From positions 496,001-560,000 of the forward strand of contig NZ_BMYM01000002.1 in NCBI RefSeq assembly GCF_014652275.1: 64,000 nucleotides of DNA. The letters are read 5' to 3'. A model generated the notes under the pieces. The model made no database searches. It worked only from the letters and a program-made list of their open reading frames with translations, and was not told the origin of the DNA. The position numbers and the translations under genes are program-made. This document shows positions 16,461 to 23,887 of the stretch, one piece after another; position 1 is the first letter of the stretch; every line of letters starts with the position of its first letter. Source of the DNA: Parahalioglobus pacificus. GTDB lineage: Bacteria > Pseudomonadota > Gammaproteobacteria > Pseudomonadales > Halieaceae.

Positions 16461-17921
16461 TTATCGCTTCAACTGCGCCTTTATGGTTTTGCTGGTCGTG
16501 TCGCTATACGGCGGCAACATGCCGCCCAACTTGGCGACATTGACGCCGGTTTGGCGATACACAGATTTTGCATGGCTGAAGGTTTTGAAGCCCTCCAGTC
16601 CGTGGTAATTGCCCATGCCGCTGGGGCCAATGCCACCGAAGGGAAGGTCTTCCTGCATGATGTGCATGATGACGTCGTTCACACACACACCGCCGGAGGT
16701 GGTGCGGGTAATCATGGCTTCTTCCTCGGCCTTGTCCTCGCCAAAGTAGTAGGCTGCCAGCGGACGCGGCTTGGCATTGATGTAGCTGATCGTCTCTTCG
16801 AAATCGCGATAGGTGCGAATCGGCAGGATAGGACCAAACATCTCCTCTTCCATCAGTGCCAGGTCTTCCGCGGGCTCTGGTACCAGCGTGGGCGGAATCT
16901 TGAAACCACCGTTTTGGGCGCTAAAGTCTTCGTTGCCCGGGTTAATCGGGATCACGGTTTGGCCGCGCTGTTCGGCTTCCTCAAGGTAGCCGTTCAGCCG
17001 CTGGTAGTGGCGTTCATTGACCACGGAGGTGTACTGGTCGTTGTCCAGCAGGGTGGGGTACATCTCCCCGACAGCCTTTTGCGCGGCCTCAATAACTTCG
17101 TTCAGTTTTTCCTCGGGCACCAGCAGGTAATCCGGAGCCAGACAGATCTGACCGGCGTTCATCGTCTTGCCCAGCATGATGCGCTGCACAGATTTTTCTA
17201 TATCAGCGCTGCGAGAAATGATCACGGGCGACTTGCCACCCAGTTCCAGGGTTACCGGCACCAGGTTGCGCGAGGCGGCCGCCATGATGTGGCGGGCGAT
17301 GCCGGTGGCGCCAGTGAAAATCATGTGGTCAAAGGGAAGCCCGGAGAAGGCTTGCCCAACTTCCGGACCTCCCGGGAAGACCGTCGCTTCCGAGGGGTCG
17401 AAGCCATCAGCGATCATTTCCTGGATCACTGCGGAGGTTGCGGGGGTGAACTCGGAAGGCTTGATCATGGTGCGGTTGCCCGCGGCCAGGATGCCTGCCA
17501 TGGGCTGAAACACCATAGCAATCGGGAAGTTCCAGGGTGCTACGATGCCAACCACGCCCTTGGGTTGGTACTCAATGCGAGAGCGGCCCCCTAGCAGGTT
17601 CAGAGGGAAGACGGTGGGGCGCTTCTCTGCCTTCATCCAGCCTTTCAGGTGTTTTTTGGCATGCTTCATGGCACCGATAGAGCCGATGACATCGGTCAGC
17701 ATATTGACTTCGCGGGGCCGGCAGGTGAAATCTTCATTCAGGGCATCGCTGACCCGATCGCTGTAGCGCACGAGCACGTCGATGGCGCGGTCGATGCGGT
17801 CGATGCGTGTCTGCGCGGTCACTACTCCCTCCTGTAAGTAGCTCTCCCTCTGGGCGGCCAGGGCTTCCTGCATCTTGATCTCGGCATCGGATTCCATACC
17901 GACTTGCTGTGGTGCGTTCAT
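16461..17921 (-). CDS. Coniferyl aldehyde dehydrogenase (CalB-type)
   Basis: The 486-residue NAD(P)-dependent aldehyde dehydrogenase oxidises aldehydes to acids. Motifs: GVVGIVAPWNFPIAMVFQP, KPSEFTPAT, FTGATGIARHIM, VTLELGGKSPVII with the general-base Glu, and NAGQICLAPDYLLVP with the catalytic Cys. The short form without an N-terminal extension, the PVTLELGGKSP context and the C-terminus (PPYSDTTSKTIKAQLKR) are those of the coniferyl aldehyde dehydrogenase subgroup, which also handles fatty aldehydes. It stands alone, behind its own promoter region and in front of a terminator. The exact substrate is not settled by sequence. Confidence 0.87.
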   Translation of the reverse strand: MNAPQQVGMESDAEIKMQEALAAQRESYLQEGVVTAQTRIDRIDRAIDVLVRYSDRVSDALNEDFTCRPREVNMLTDVIGSIGAMKHAKKHLKGWMKAEKRPTVFPLNLLGGRSRIEYQPKGVVGIVAPWNFPIAMVFQPMAGILAAGNRTMIKPSEFTPATSAVIQEMIADGFDPSEATVFPGGPEVGQAFSGLPFDHMIFTGATGIARHIMAAASRNLVPVTLELGGKSPVIISRSADIEKSVQRIMLGKTMNAGQICLAPDYLLVPEEKLNEVIEAAQKAVGEMYPTLLDNDQYTSVVNERHYQRLNGYLEEAEQRGQTVIPINPGNEDFSAQNGGFKIPPTLVPEPAEDLALMEEEMFGPILPIRTYRDFEETISYINAKPRPLAAYYFGEDKAEEEAMITRTTSGGVCVNDVIMHIMQEDLPFGGIGPSGMGNYHGLEGFKTFSHAKSVYRQTGVNVAKLGGMLPPYSDTTSKTIKAQLKR

Positions 17922-18107
17922 ACGCTCGCTCCTGTTACTGTTATTGATCGCTGTTGCACATGTAGCAAGCCAGTATAGGGGTGCATTGCGCAGAATTTAA
18001 CCGAATGTAAGGGTTATATCTGGCCATGTCGTAAGACTGACAAGCATCGGCGCAGTGATTCATCCCGAGCTATTGGAAAAATTTCGGGAAATTGCTAGAA
18101 CTCTCCC

Positions 18108-18455
18108 ATGGAACTCAACAACACAGAAAACGATCCGCGGACGCCCAGCCCGCCCTATGGCTACTCACGTGAGTGTCATTTCAGCCGCGAGAAGCAGGTG
18201 CATATCGTGGCGGAATACCATGCACATAAGATTCGACCCAGCCGTATTGCCTACCGTGTGGGCATCGATATCGCCCTGATCGAAGCCCTGATTGCAGGCG
18301 AAGAGGAGCCAAAGCTGTTCCCCAAACTGGTTGCCTACTACCGCAAGCAGCGTTACCAGCAGCGCCTGTCGGATTCATCCCGGCGCCAGGGCGTTTCCCG
18401 CTATGAGTTGGAGCAGAAGATAGAGCGGGATTTTCGGCGCGAAACCGACTTATAA
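18108..18455 (+). CDS. Hypothetical basic protein with a helix-turn-helix-like segment
   Basis: I do not recognise a named family. The 115-residue protein is charged and has no signal or membrane segment. Residues about 42-66 (KIRPSRIAYRVGIDIALIEA) have the spacing of a helix-turn-helix, and the C-terminal third is very basic and helical (KQRYQQRLSDSSRRQG then EQKIERDFRR). It could be a small DNA-binding protein. It lies 50 bases before the COMT-like methyltransferase gene on the same strand, so they may be co-transcribed. The start at 18108 is the first ATG with a plausible N-terminus. Confidence 0.62.
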   Translation: MELNNTENDPRTPSPPYGYSRECHFSREKQVHIVAEYHAHKIRPSRIAYRVGIDIALIEALIAGEEEPKLFPKLVAYYRKQRYQQRLSDSSRRQGVSRYELEQKIERDFRRETDL

Positions 18456-18504
18456 TGGAGTATCGGCGGCTGTAATGTCGCCGTGTGGCCAAGAGGGCCT
18501 GGCG

Positions 18505-19227
18505 ATGGCAAGAATAATAAAACCCTCATCGGCGATCATCGGTTTTGGTATCCGCGAGGGAATGCTCACGCTGGTCGACAAGATCTTGCGTAGGCCCTCT
18601 CGGGCCCGCCAAGTACTTTCATACGTCCGTCAAAATGTCACACCGAACGACCCCGGCGCGCTGCTAGCAGCCATGGACCGTTTCGCTCGCGATCAACGAT
18701 TTCTGATGAACGTGGGCGATGTCAAAGGCCGCATCCTTCTTGATCAGTTGCGGGCCTCTGGCGCGGGCAATGTACTCGAGCTGGGCACCTATTGTGGTTA
18801 CTCCGCTATTTTGATGGCCAGCCAACTCAAGGATGGCGGCCATGTGGACTCCCTGGAACTCAATGCCGACAACGCGGCGGTCGCCCGCGAGCTGATTGAA
18901 TACGCGGGACTTACAGACAAAGTCACGGTGCACGAGGGCGCCGCGGCAGCCTTGATTCCGACTCTAACTAAAACGTACCAGATGGTTTTTATCGACCACT
19001 GGAAAGATCAGTACCTGCCCGACCTTAAGGTGATTGAGGACAGCGGTGTAACCGTCGTCGGTAGCGTTATTGTGGCCGACAACGTGGGTATGTTTGACGC
19101 GGGGGGCTACCTCAGTCATGTGCGCGAATGTGGCCGCTACCAGAACAGCCACTACGACGCGCACATGGAGTACAGCGACACCATATACGATGCCATTGAG
19201 GTGTCTGTGGTAAAGGACTCCGCCTGA
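18505..19227 (+). CDS. Catechol O-methyltransferase-like SAM methyltransferase
   Basis: The protein is 240 residues from the ATG at 18505, which has an AAGAGGG ribosome site; an in-frame ATG at 18475 lacks one. The SAM-binding region reads VLELGTYCGYSAILMASQL, followed by the acidic post-II LELN, then YQMVFIDHWKDQYLPDL and VIVADNVGMFDAGGYL. The DHWKDQYLPD and ADNV motifs are those of animal-type COMT, where they hold the metal and the catechol, so transfer of a methyl group to a catechol-like phenol is a reasonable prediction. The GGG start region is not a signal peptide. It converges on the MscS gene with only one base between the stops. Confidence 0.85.
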   Translation: MARIIKPSSAIIGFGIREGMLTLVDKILRRPSRARQVLSYVRQNVTPNDPGALLAAMDRFARDQRFLMNVGDVKGRILLDQLRASGAGNVLELGTYCGYSAILMASQLKDGGHVDSLELNADNAAVARELIEYAGLTDKVTVHEGAAAALIPTLTKTYQMVFIDHWKDQYLPDLKVIEDSGVTVVGSVIVADNVGMFDAGGYLSHVRECGRYQNSHYDAHMEYSDTIYDAIEVSVVKDSA

Positions 19228-19228
19228 G

Positions 19229-20272
19229 TCAGTCCTTTTGCTGCCGGCTTTGGATGACTCCTGCCAGCCATTGCTCGCGCTGTTCCAACCTGGCAATACG
19301 CCCTTCGATCTGGGGCCGCTCATCCTCGGCAACTGTCTTCAGGTGAACCCGCTCCCGCTTTAGGCTCTGGCGCAGTTCTTCCTGTTGCAGCTTCAGTTCT
19401 TCCAGGCTTGCCGCTTCCTCTGCCTTATCGAAAATCTTGGCCTCCGGAGGCGGGGTGCTTACAGGTTCTGCCGTTAGTGGGCGTGCGGCCGGAATGAGCT
19501 TATCCGCAGTGGACTGCTGCCTCTGGTTCATCAGGCTGGGAGAGGCGATCTCGATGCCCGCTTCATGAAGCGATAACAGCAGCTTTTTACGCAGCAGTGA
19601 GCGCGCGCTGATGGGATGTTTCATTTCCGGCAGGAAGCCACACACGCGATAGCTCACCGCATGATCCAGCAATTCCTCGATCAGGACGAAGGGGTCCTCC
19701 AGCCCGGCCGCTTTGGCCGCCTCCAGCATGGGCGGCTCGGCCTCGCGAAAATCGAGGTCGTAGCCCAGCGACAGGCTGGCAGTAATGATGGTGCCCTCCC
19801 GGTGCAGCACCGTCACGGGGCCGTTGACCAGCATCAGATTGGGCAGCGTCGTGAAGTCGCTGGTTTCAGTTTGTATTTGGGTGTGAAGCAGTGAACGGCG
19901 TGTCACTCGCCCGAACGCATCGCCAACGCGCAGGTAGTCACCCGGGCGAAAGGGTTCTGTGGCCTGCAGCATGATGCCTGCCATGGCGTTGGCCACAAAC
20001 GTGGTGGATGACAGGGCGATCACAGCGGTAATCACCACACCCAGCAATGACAGAATCTGTCCGCGGGTGTCGCTGCCCAGGGGTAATACAATAATGACCG
20101 CTACCACAGCCACGCCGATTATCAGCCACTGCACTAACTGATAACCCATGTTGGAACCGGCATCGGGTTTGCGCTTGGCCAGCCAGCGACCCAGGGCAAT
20201 CAAAAGCGCGGCGATAACCAGCAGGCTGGTGGCTGGCCAGAGCGCGTCAAACAGTGCGAGCAATGTATTCAC
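19229..20272 (-). CDS. Mechanosensitive ion channel of the MscS family
   Basis: The 347-residue protein has three to four N-terminal membrane helices (about residues 10-35, 48-65 and 73-105), the last containing the pore-lining stretch ITAVIALSSTTFVANAMAGI. The MscS beta domain (EPFRPGDYLRVGDAFGRVTR, LPNLMLVNGPV) and alpha-beta domain follow. It ends in a long charged coiled coil of about 60 residues (from EEAASLEELKLQQEE to the end), which MscS itself lacks. It would open on membrane stretch and protect against osmotic downshock. The tail may add regulation or partner binding; that is inference. Confidence 0.9.
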   Translation of the reverse strand: MNTLLALFDALWPATSLLVIAALLIALGRWLAKRKPDAGSNMGYQLVQWLIIGVAVVAVIIVLPLGSDTRGQILSLLGVVITAVIALSSTTFVANAMAGIMLQATEPFRPGDYLRVGDAFGRVTRRSLLHTQIQTETSDFTTLPNLMLVNGPVTVLHREGTIITASLSLGYDLDFREAEPPMLEAAKAAGLEDPFVLIEELLDHAVSYRVCGFLPEMKHPISARSLLRKKLLLSLHEAGIEIASPSLMNQRQQSTADKLIPAARPLTAEPVSTPPPEAKIFDKAEEAASLEELKLQQEELRQSLKRERVHLKTVAEDERPQIEGRIARLEQREQWLAGVIQSRQQKD

Positions 20273-20351
20273 GGCGCTACGGGCACCTCAGCTGTGGTTT
20301 AATCGCAGCATAGCAGTTTCGATAGTACCGAACACACTCCAAGGACATCCC

Positions 20352-21863
20352 ATGAAGACAGGATTCAGAACACTGGCTGCGCTGCTGTTCAGTGCCAGCT
20401 CTACCATTGCCCTGGCAAGCGACCATGCCGAAAAAGCCGGTGAGGCGCCCATGCCGGAGCCGCTGCACTTTGAAAGTGATCATCTGGTCAAAATCGACGG
20501 CAAGGCCATTGCCTATACCGCGACGGCCGGCACCCTGGTGATGAAGAATGACCAAGGCCAGCCCGTCGCGCATTTCGGATACACCGCTTACGTTAAGAAA
20601 GACGGCGATCGCACTACCCGCCCCATCATGTTTGCTTACAACGGTGGTCCTGGATCTGCCTCTCTGTGGTTGCACATGGGTGTGTTGGGCCCCCAGCGAA
20701 CGGTGGTTGATGACACCAACTTCACGACCCAAGGCCCTTTTCAGCGTGTCGACAACGAGTACAGCATTCTCGATAAGACCGACCTGGTCATGATCGACCC
20801 GGTGGGTACCGGCTTTTCAGTCCCGGTGGGCGATGCCAAGGGAGAAGACTTCTGGGGTGTGGATAACGACATCACCTCGGTGTCCAACTTTATCGCCCGG
20901 TACGTCACCGATAACGGGCGCTGGCAGTCGCCCAAATACCTACTGGGTGAAAGTTACGGCGGTATCCGCAGCGGCGGCGTTGCCTATACATTGTTGACCC
21001 GGCACAACATGGCACTGAACGGCGTGATACTCGTGTCCCCCTACATGGACTTTGTGGCGGGTAATGCCGGCGGGAAAATGGACCTGCCTTACATCAACTT
21101 TTTCACCACCTACGCTGCAACAGCCTGGTATCACAAGGTTATCGATGATCGGCCCGATGACCTGCAGGAATTTCTGCGCGCAGCCGAAGACTTTGCCATC
21201 AACCAGTACGCACCTGCTTTGCTGAAGGGCGCGCGCGCCACGGAAGATGAGCGAGCCGGGGTGCTGGCGGGTATGGAACGATTCACTGGCATCAGCGCAG
21301 AGTATTGGGACAGAGCCAATCTGCGTATCGACGAATCACGCTTCGCCAAGGAACTGCTTCGCGACCAGCGCAAGACAGTAGGGCGCATTGATTCGCGGTT
21401 TGTGGGTGATGGCATTCGCCACAATGCCGAGAACTTTAGCTACGACCCATTCTTCCCTGCGGTGGGCCCCGCGTTCACTGCCACGTTCAACGATTACTAC
21501 CGCGAAGAACTGGGTGTAAAAACCGACAGGCGATACGTCACTTCAGGCGGCCTGTGGTCGAAGTGGGATCAGAGCCATAAGGCTCCCGGCAGCAGCTGGA
21601 AAGCGCCTGTGCCGAATACTGCGGTAGATTTGGCCTATGCCATGGTACAAAACCCGCATATGCGCGTGCTGGTACAGCAGGGCTACTACGATCTGGCAAC
21701 TCCTTACGGTGCAACGGATTATTTTGTCGATCAGATGGATGTGCCGCAGCATATTCGCGACAACATCATCACAACCTACTACGAAGCTGGCCACATGATG
21801 TACCTGCATCCGCCGTCGCTGGAACAGTACAGGGTTGATCTCGTGGAGTTTATTGCCGAGTAG
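20352..21863 (+). CDS. Secreted serine carboxypeptidase, S10 family
   Basis: The 503-residue protein has a signal peptide (TLAALLFSASSTIALASDHAE), so it is exported. The S10 carboxypeptidase pattern is complete: the oxyanion region FAYNGGPGSASLWLHMG, the nucleophile in LLGESYGGIRSGG (Ser about residue 201), the Asp in YDLATPYGATD and the His in YEAGHMMYLHPPS. Such enzymes cleave C-terminal amino acids at acidic pH; bacterial members are probably used for peptide scavenging. The open frame extends about 200 bases upstream but the ATG at 20352 is the one that gives the signal peptide. Confidence 0.9.
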   Translation: MKTGFRTLAALLFSASSTIALASDHAEKAGEAPMPEPLHFESDHLVKIDGKAIAYTATAGTLVMKNDQGQPVAHFGYTAYVKKDGDRTTRPIMFAYNGGPGSASLWLHMGVLGPQRTVVDDTNFTTQGPFQRVDNEYSILDKTDLVMIDPVGTGFSVPVGDAKGEDFWGVDNDITSVSNFIARYVTDNGRWQSPKYLLGESYGGIRSGGVAYTLLTRHNMALNGVILVSPYMDFVAGNAGGKMDLPYINFFTTYAATAWYHKVIDDRPDDLQEFLRAAEDFAINQYAPALLKGARATEDERAGVLAGMERFTGISAEYWDRANLRIDESRFAKELLRDQRKTVGRIDSRFVGDGIRHNAENFSYDPFFPAVGPAFTATFNDYYREELGVKTDRRYVTSGGLWSKWDQSHKAPGSSWKAPVPNTAVDLAYAMVQNPHMRVLVQQGYYDLATPYGATDYFVDQMDVPQHIRDNIITTYYEAGHMMYLHPPSLEQYRVDLVEFIAE

Positions 21864-22213
21864 CGTTGGGCTTACGGCACACGCGCTTCAAGCCCGCCCG
21901 ATCTCTGGCTCTAGCCGCTGTTTGCCGGTATTGCAGCTACGCCCATGCTACTGCTGCGCGGGGAAGCCTCAGATATCCTTGCCCCGGGTTGCGCGCGCAA
22001 AATGTAGGCCTTATCACCCGGCCTGCGGTTCACCGAAGTAGCCGGGCGCAGCCATGCACACACACTGAACGAACCGCAGGCGCGGACTGCCATCGATCAG
22101 TTCCTGCTAGCGCACCACTGAAAGCCGTATTTTTAACGCTGGCGCTATGTCAGTGGCTTGCTAGACTCCTCACAAACCGCAGTCTGCGGATGCCCTGCAT
22201 TTGAGGAAAACCG
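21864..22213. other. 350-base gap without a recognisable gene
   Basis: The gap between the S10 peptidase and the NTF2-like gene holds only open frames of low quality on both strands, the longest a 112-codon plus-strand frame with no signal, motif or ribosome site. It contains the inverted repeat listed separately and a short CCGCAG/CTGCGG palindrome near 22178. The 30 bases before 22214 supply a GAGG-like ribosome site for the next gene. I see no tRNA, terminator or mobile-element end. Confidence 0.6.
22021..22081. repeat. 11-bp perfect inverted repeat with 39-base spacer
   Basis: GCCTGCGGTTC at 22021-22031 is the exact reverse complement of GAACCGCAGGC at 22071-22081. No T-tract follows either arm, so it does not look like a rho-independent terminator. 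It could fold as a long-loop RNA hairpin or be a protein-binding site or a decayed element. Confidence 0.6.
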
Positions 22214-22621
22214 ATGATCAACCTAGCCCTATGGCACGACATTATGGATTCGCGCGACCCCAAGCGACTGTCCGAAATTATTGCTGAAGATTGCGTATTC
22301 CTGTCTCCGGTTGTGCATACCCCGCAGGAGGGTAAGGCCGTCACCACGCTTTACCTGGCTGCCGCCATGAATGTGTTTAACGACAGTTTTCGCTACGTCA
22401 AAGAGATTCAGGACGAGCCTCATGCGGTGTTGGAGTTCGAGTGCCAGATGGACGGTATTTTCGTGAACGGGATCGACATGATGACGTTTAACGATCAGGG
22501 TCAGATTACCGAGTTCAAGGTGATCGTGCGGCCGCTAAAAGCGGTGAATACTCTCCATGCGCATATGAAGGCCATGTTGGAGTCCTTTACCAGCGAGTCG
22601 GCCGCGGAGGCCGGATCATGA
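22214..22621 (+). CDS. SnoaL/NTF2-like fold protein
   Basis: The 135-residue cytoplasmic protein has the compact alpha-plus-beta NTF2-like plan: an N-terminal helix with D-S-R-D-P-K-R-L-S-E, IIAEDCVFLSPVVHTPQEGK, and later strands around VLEFECQMDGIFVNGIDMMTFNDQGQI. Members include isomerases, dehydratases and many unknowns; no catalytic signature can be singled out. Its stop overlaps the start of the following lipoprotein gene by four bases (ATGA), so they are coupled, though one is cytoplasmic and the other in the envelope. Confidence 0.78.
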   Translation: MINLALWHDIMDSRDPKRLSEIIAEDCVFLSPVVHTPQEGKAVTTLYLAAAMNVFNDSFRYVKEIQDEPHAVLEFECQMDGIFVNGIDMMTFNDQGQITEFKVIVRPLKAVNTLHAHMKAMLESFTSESAAEAGS

Positions 22622-23412
22622 CATGGCGCACATCGGCGCTCGCCTTGATCTTGTTGTCTCTCACCGCATGCGGTCAGCCCACAACTAACGTGCCAGAGAT
22701 TGGGACAATAGAGGGAGAGGTGCTTTACCGGGAGCGAATTCTGCTTCCGCCAGGCGCTCAGCTGACCGTGCAGTTGGAGGATATATCCCAGTCTGATGCG
22801 TCGGCCGTGGTGGTTGTGTCCGCCACCCAGGCGCTGAACGGCACCGCTCCGCCATACCCCTTTGCACTGGAGATTGATTCAAGCGCCCTGCAGGCCGCAT
22901 CCCAGTATGCCCTGAGGGCGAGAATTGAGCTGGACGGCCAGGTTCGCTTTACCAACACCGACTACATCGATCCTTTCGCTGATGGTCCGTTGACGGTCAT
23001 GCTGCAGGGGGTGCAGCAGCGAGCGCCGCATCAAGCGCAGGAGCAAGCGCCCCCCGTAGCAGCGCTGGAAGGTGTTGAATGGGTGCTGGTCTCGTTGGAG
23101 GGTTTTGAGACCTTGGCGGGCCTGGAGGGTCGCTCGCCAGATATTAGCTTCGACGCTAACGAGCAGCGCGCCAGCGGATTCTCTGGCTGTAACCGCTTCA
23201 CCGGTGGTTATGAGCGCGAGGGTAGCAGCGAGCAGGGTGCGGCTCTTCGGTTTCTGCCCATGGCCGGAACTTTGATGGCCTGCCCGGAGGGCGCTGAGTT
23301 GGAACGTGCCTTCCTGCAGATGTTGTCGTCCGTGGATGCCTTTCGTTTGGCGGGTGAAGAGCTGGTTCTACTCAACGGTGACCAACCAGTCGCCAGGTTT
23401 CGCGCTCTGTAG
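22618..23412 (+). CDS. Lipoprotein with YbaY-like and META domains
   Basis: The 264-residue protein has a lipoprotein signal with lipobox (LILLSLTACGQ). A YbaY-type domain at about residues 25-130 follows (IEGEVLYRERILLPPGAQLTV, then VQLEDIS). A Gln-rich linker leads to a META/HslJ domain at about residues 150-262 with the signature SGFSGCNRFTGGY and a second cysteine in MACPEGAELE; META proteins often pair these two cysteines. Homologues such as HslJ are linked to heat or antibiotic tolerance, but this protein's role is not known. It is coupled to the NTF2-like gene upstream. Confidence 0.84.
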   Translation: MTWRTSALALILLSLTACGQPTTNVPEIGTIEGEVLYRERILLPPGAQLTVQLEDISQSDASAVVVVSATQALNGTAPPYPFALEIDSSALQAASQYALRARIELDGQVRFTNTDYIDPFADGPLTVMLQGVQQRAPHQAQEQAPPVAALEGVEWVLVSLEGFETLAGLEGRSPDISFDANEQRASGFSGCNRFTGGYEREGSSEQGAALRFLPMAGTLMACPEGAELERAFLQMLSSVDAFRLAGEELVLLNGDQPVARFRAL

Positions 23413-23555
23413 AAAACACCGTGGGTGATTTTTGGTGCGCGGTGAGTATACTTGCAGCCCGCAAAACGGTGGGTATCGGTTAGCGCAGGGGGATGCGCCG
23501 ACGTAAACGATCCCAGCCGATTGAAATAGAAAAATAGATAAAAGGGCAGCACACT

Positions 23556-23780
23556 TTGCTCAGGCCAGTTCCACAGAGACGACAGAAGTTACAGGTCGCT
23601 ATGGTGGCCCTGGTCGTCACCGTGCTAGTGGCATTTGGCCCTGTGGCGGAGGCGACGCATTCTCATGCCGGCGACGGTGTCGCCGTCGAGTGTTTGGTCT
23701 GTCAGCCTGATGGAGACTCACCGGCCGTCACTTTGGCTCGTGCTGTACCTGAGTGGCACGTCCGGTCCGAAGCCCCCTGA
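23556..23780 (+). CDS. Small exported protein with His and Cys-x-x-Cys motifs
   Basis: The 74-residue frame starts at TTG with an AAGGG site upstream; an in-frame ATG at 23601 would shorten the N-terminus. It has a basic head, a hydrophobic signal-like segment (MVALVVTVLVAFGPVAEA) and then THSHAGDG and a CLVC pair, suggesting a small periplasmic metal-binding protein. Its position, about 110 bases before a zinc-type TonB receptor on the same strand, fits a metal-uptake role. I do not recognise a named family with certainty. Start choice and function are both uncertain. Confidence 0.6.
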   Translation: MLRPVPQRRQKLQVAMVALVVTVLVAFGPVAEATHSHAGDGVAVECLVCQPDGDSPAVTLARAVPEWHVRSEAP

Positions 23781-23887
23781 GCCTCCCAGTCCGTCGTTCC
23801 CTCTTCTTCGAACTTCACCCTGTCGGCGCGGGGGCCACCGTGTTTCTCCTGAACTAAACACCCGTAATTTACCTTCAGGAGACGACA

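Noticed and set aside
16551-17594. A 347-codon plus-strand frame with many His and Gly
   Set aside because: It is opposite the aldehyde dehydrogenase gene, whose motifs are complete; it is a shadow of codon bias in a GC-rich gene.
22021-22185. Inverted repeats resembling integron attC or mobile-element ends
   Set aside because: The core sites of attC (GTTRRRY and RYYYAAC) are missing, there is no integrase or transposase gene and no flanking direct repeat.
21866-22204. A 112-codon frame in the intergenic gap
   Set aside because: It has no ribosome site, signal or recognisable motif, and it is full of Arg, Ala and Cys as in random GC-rich sequence.
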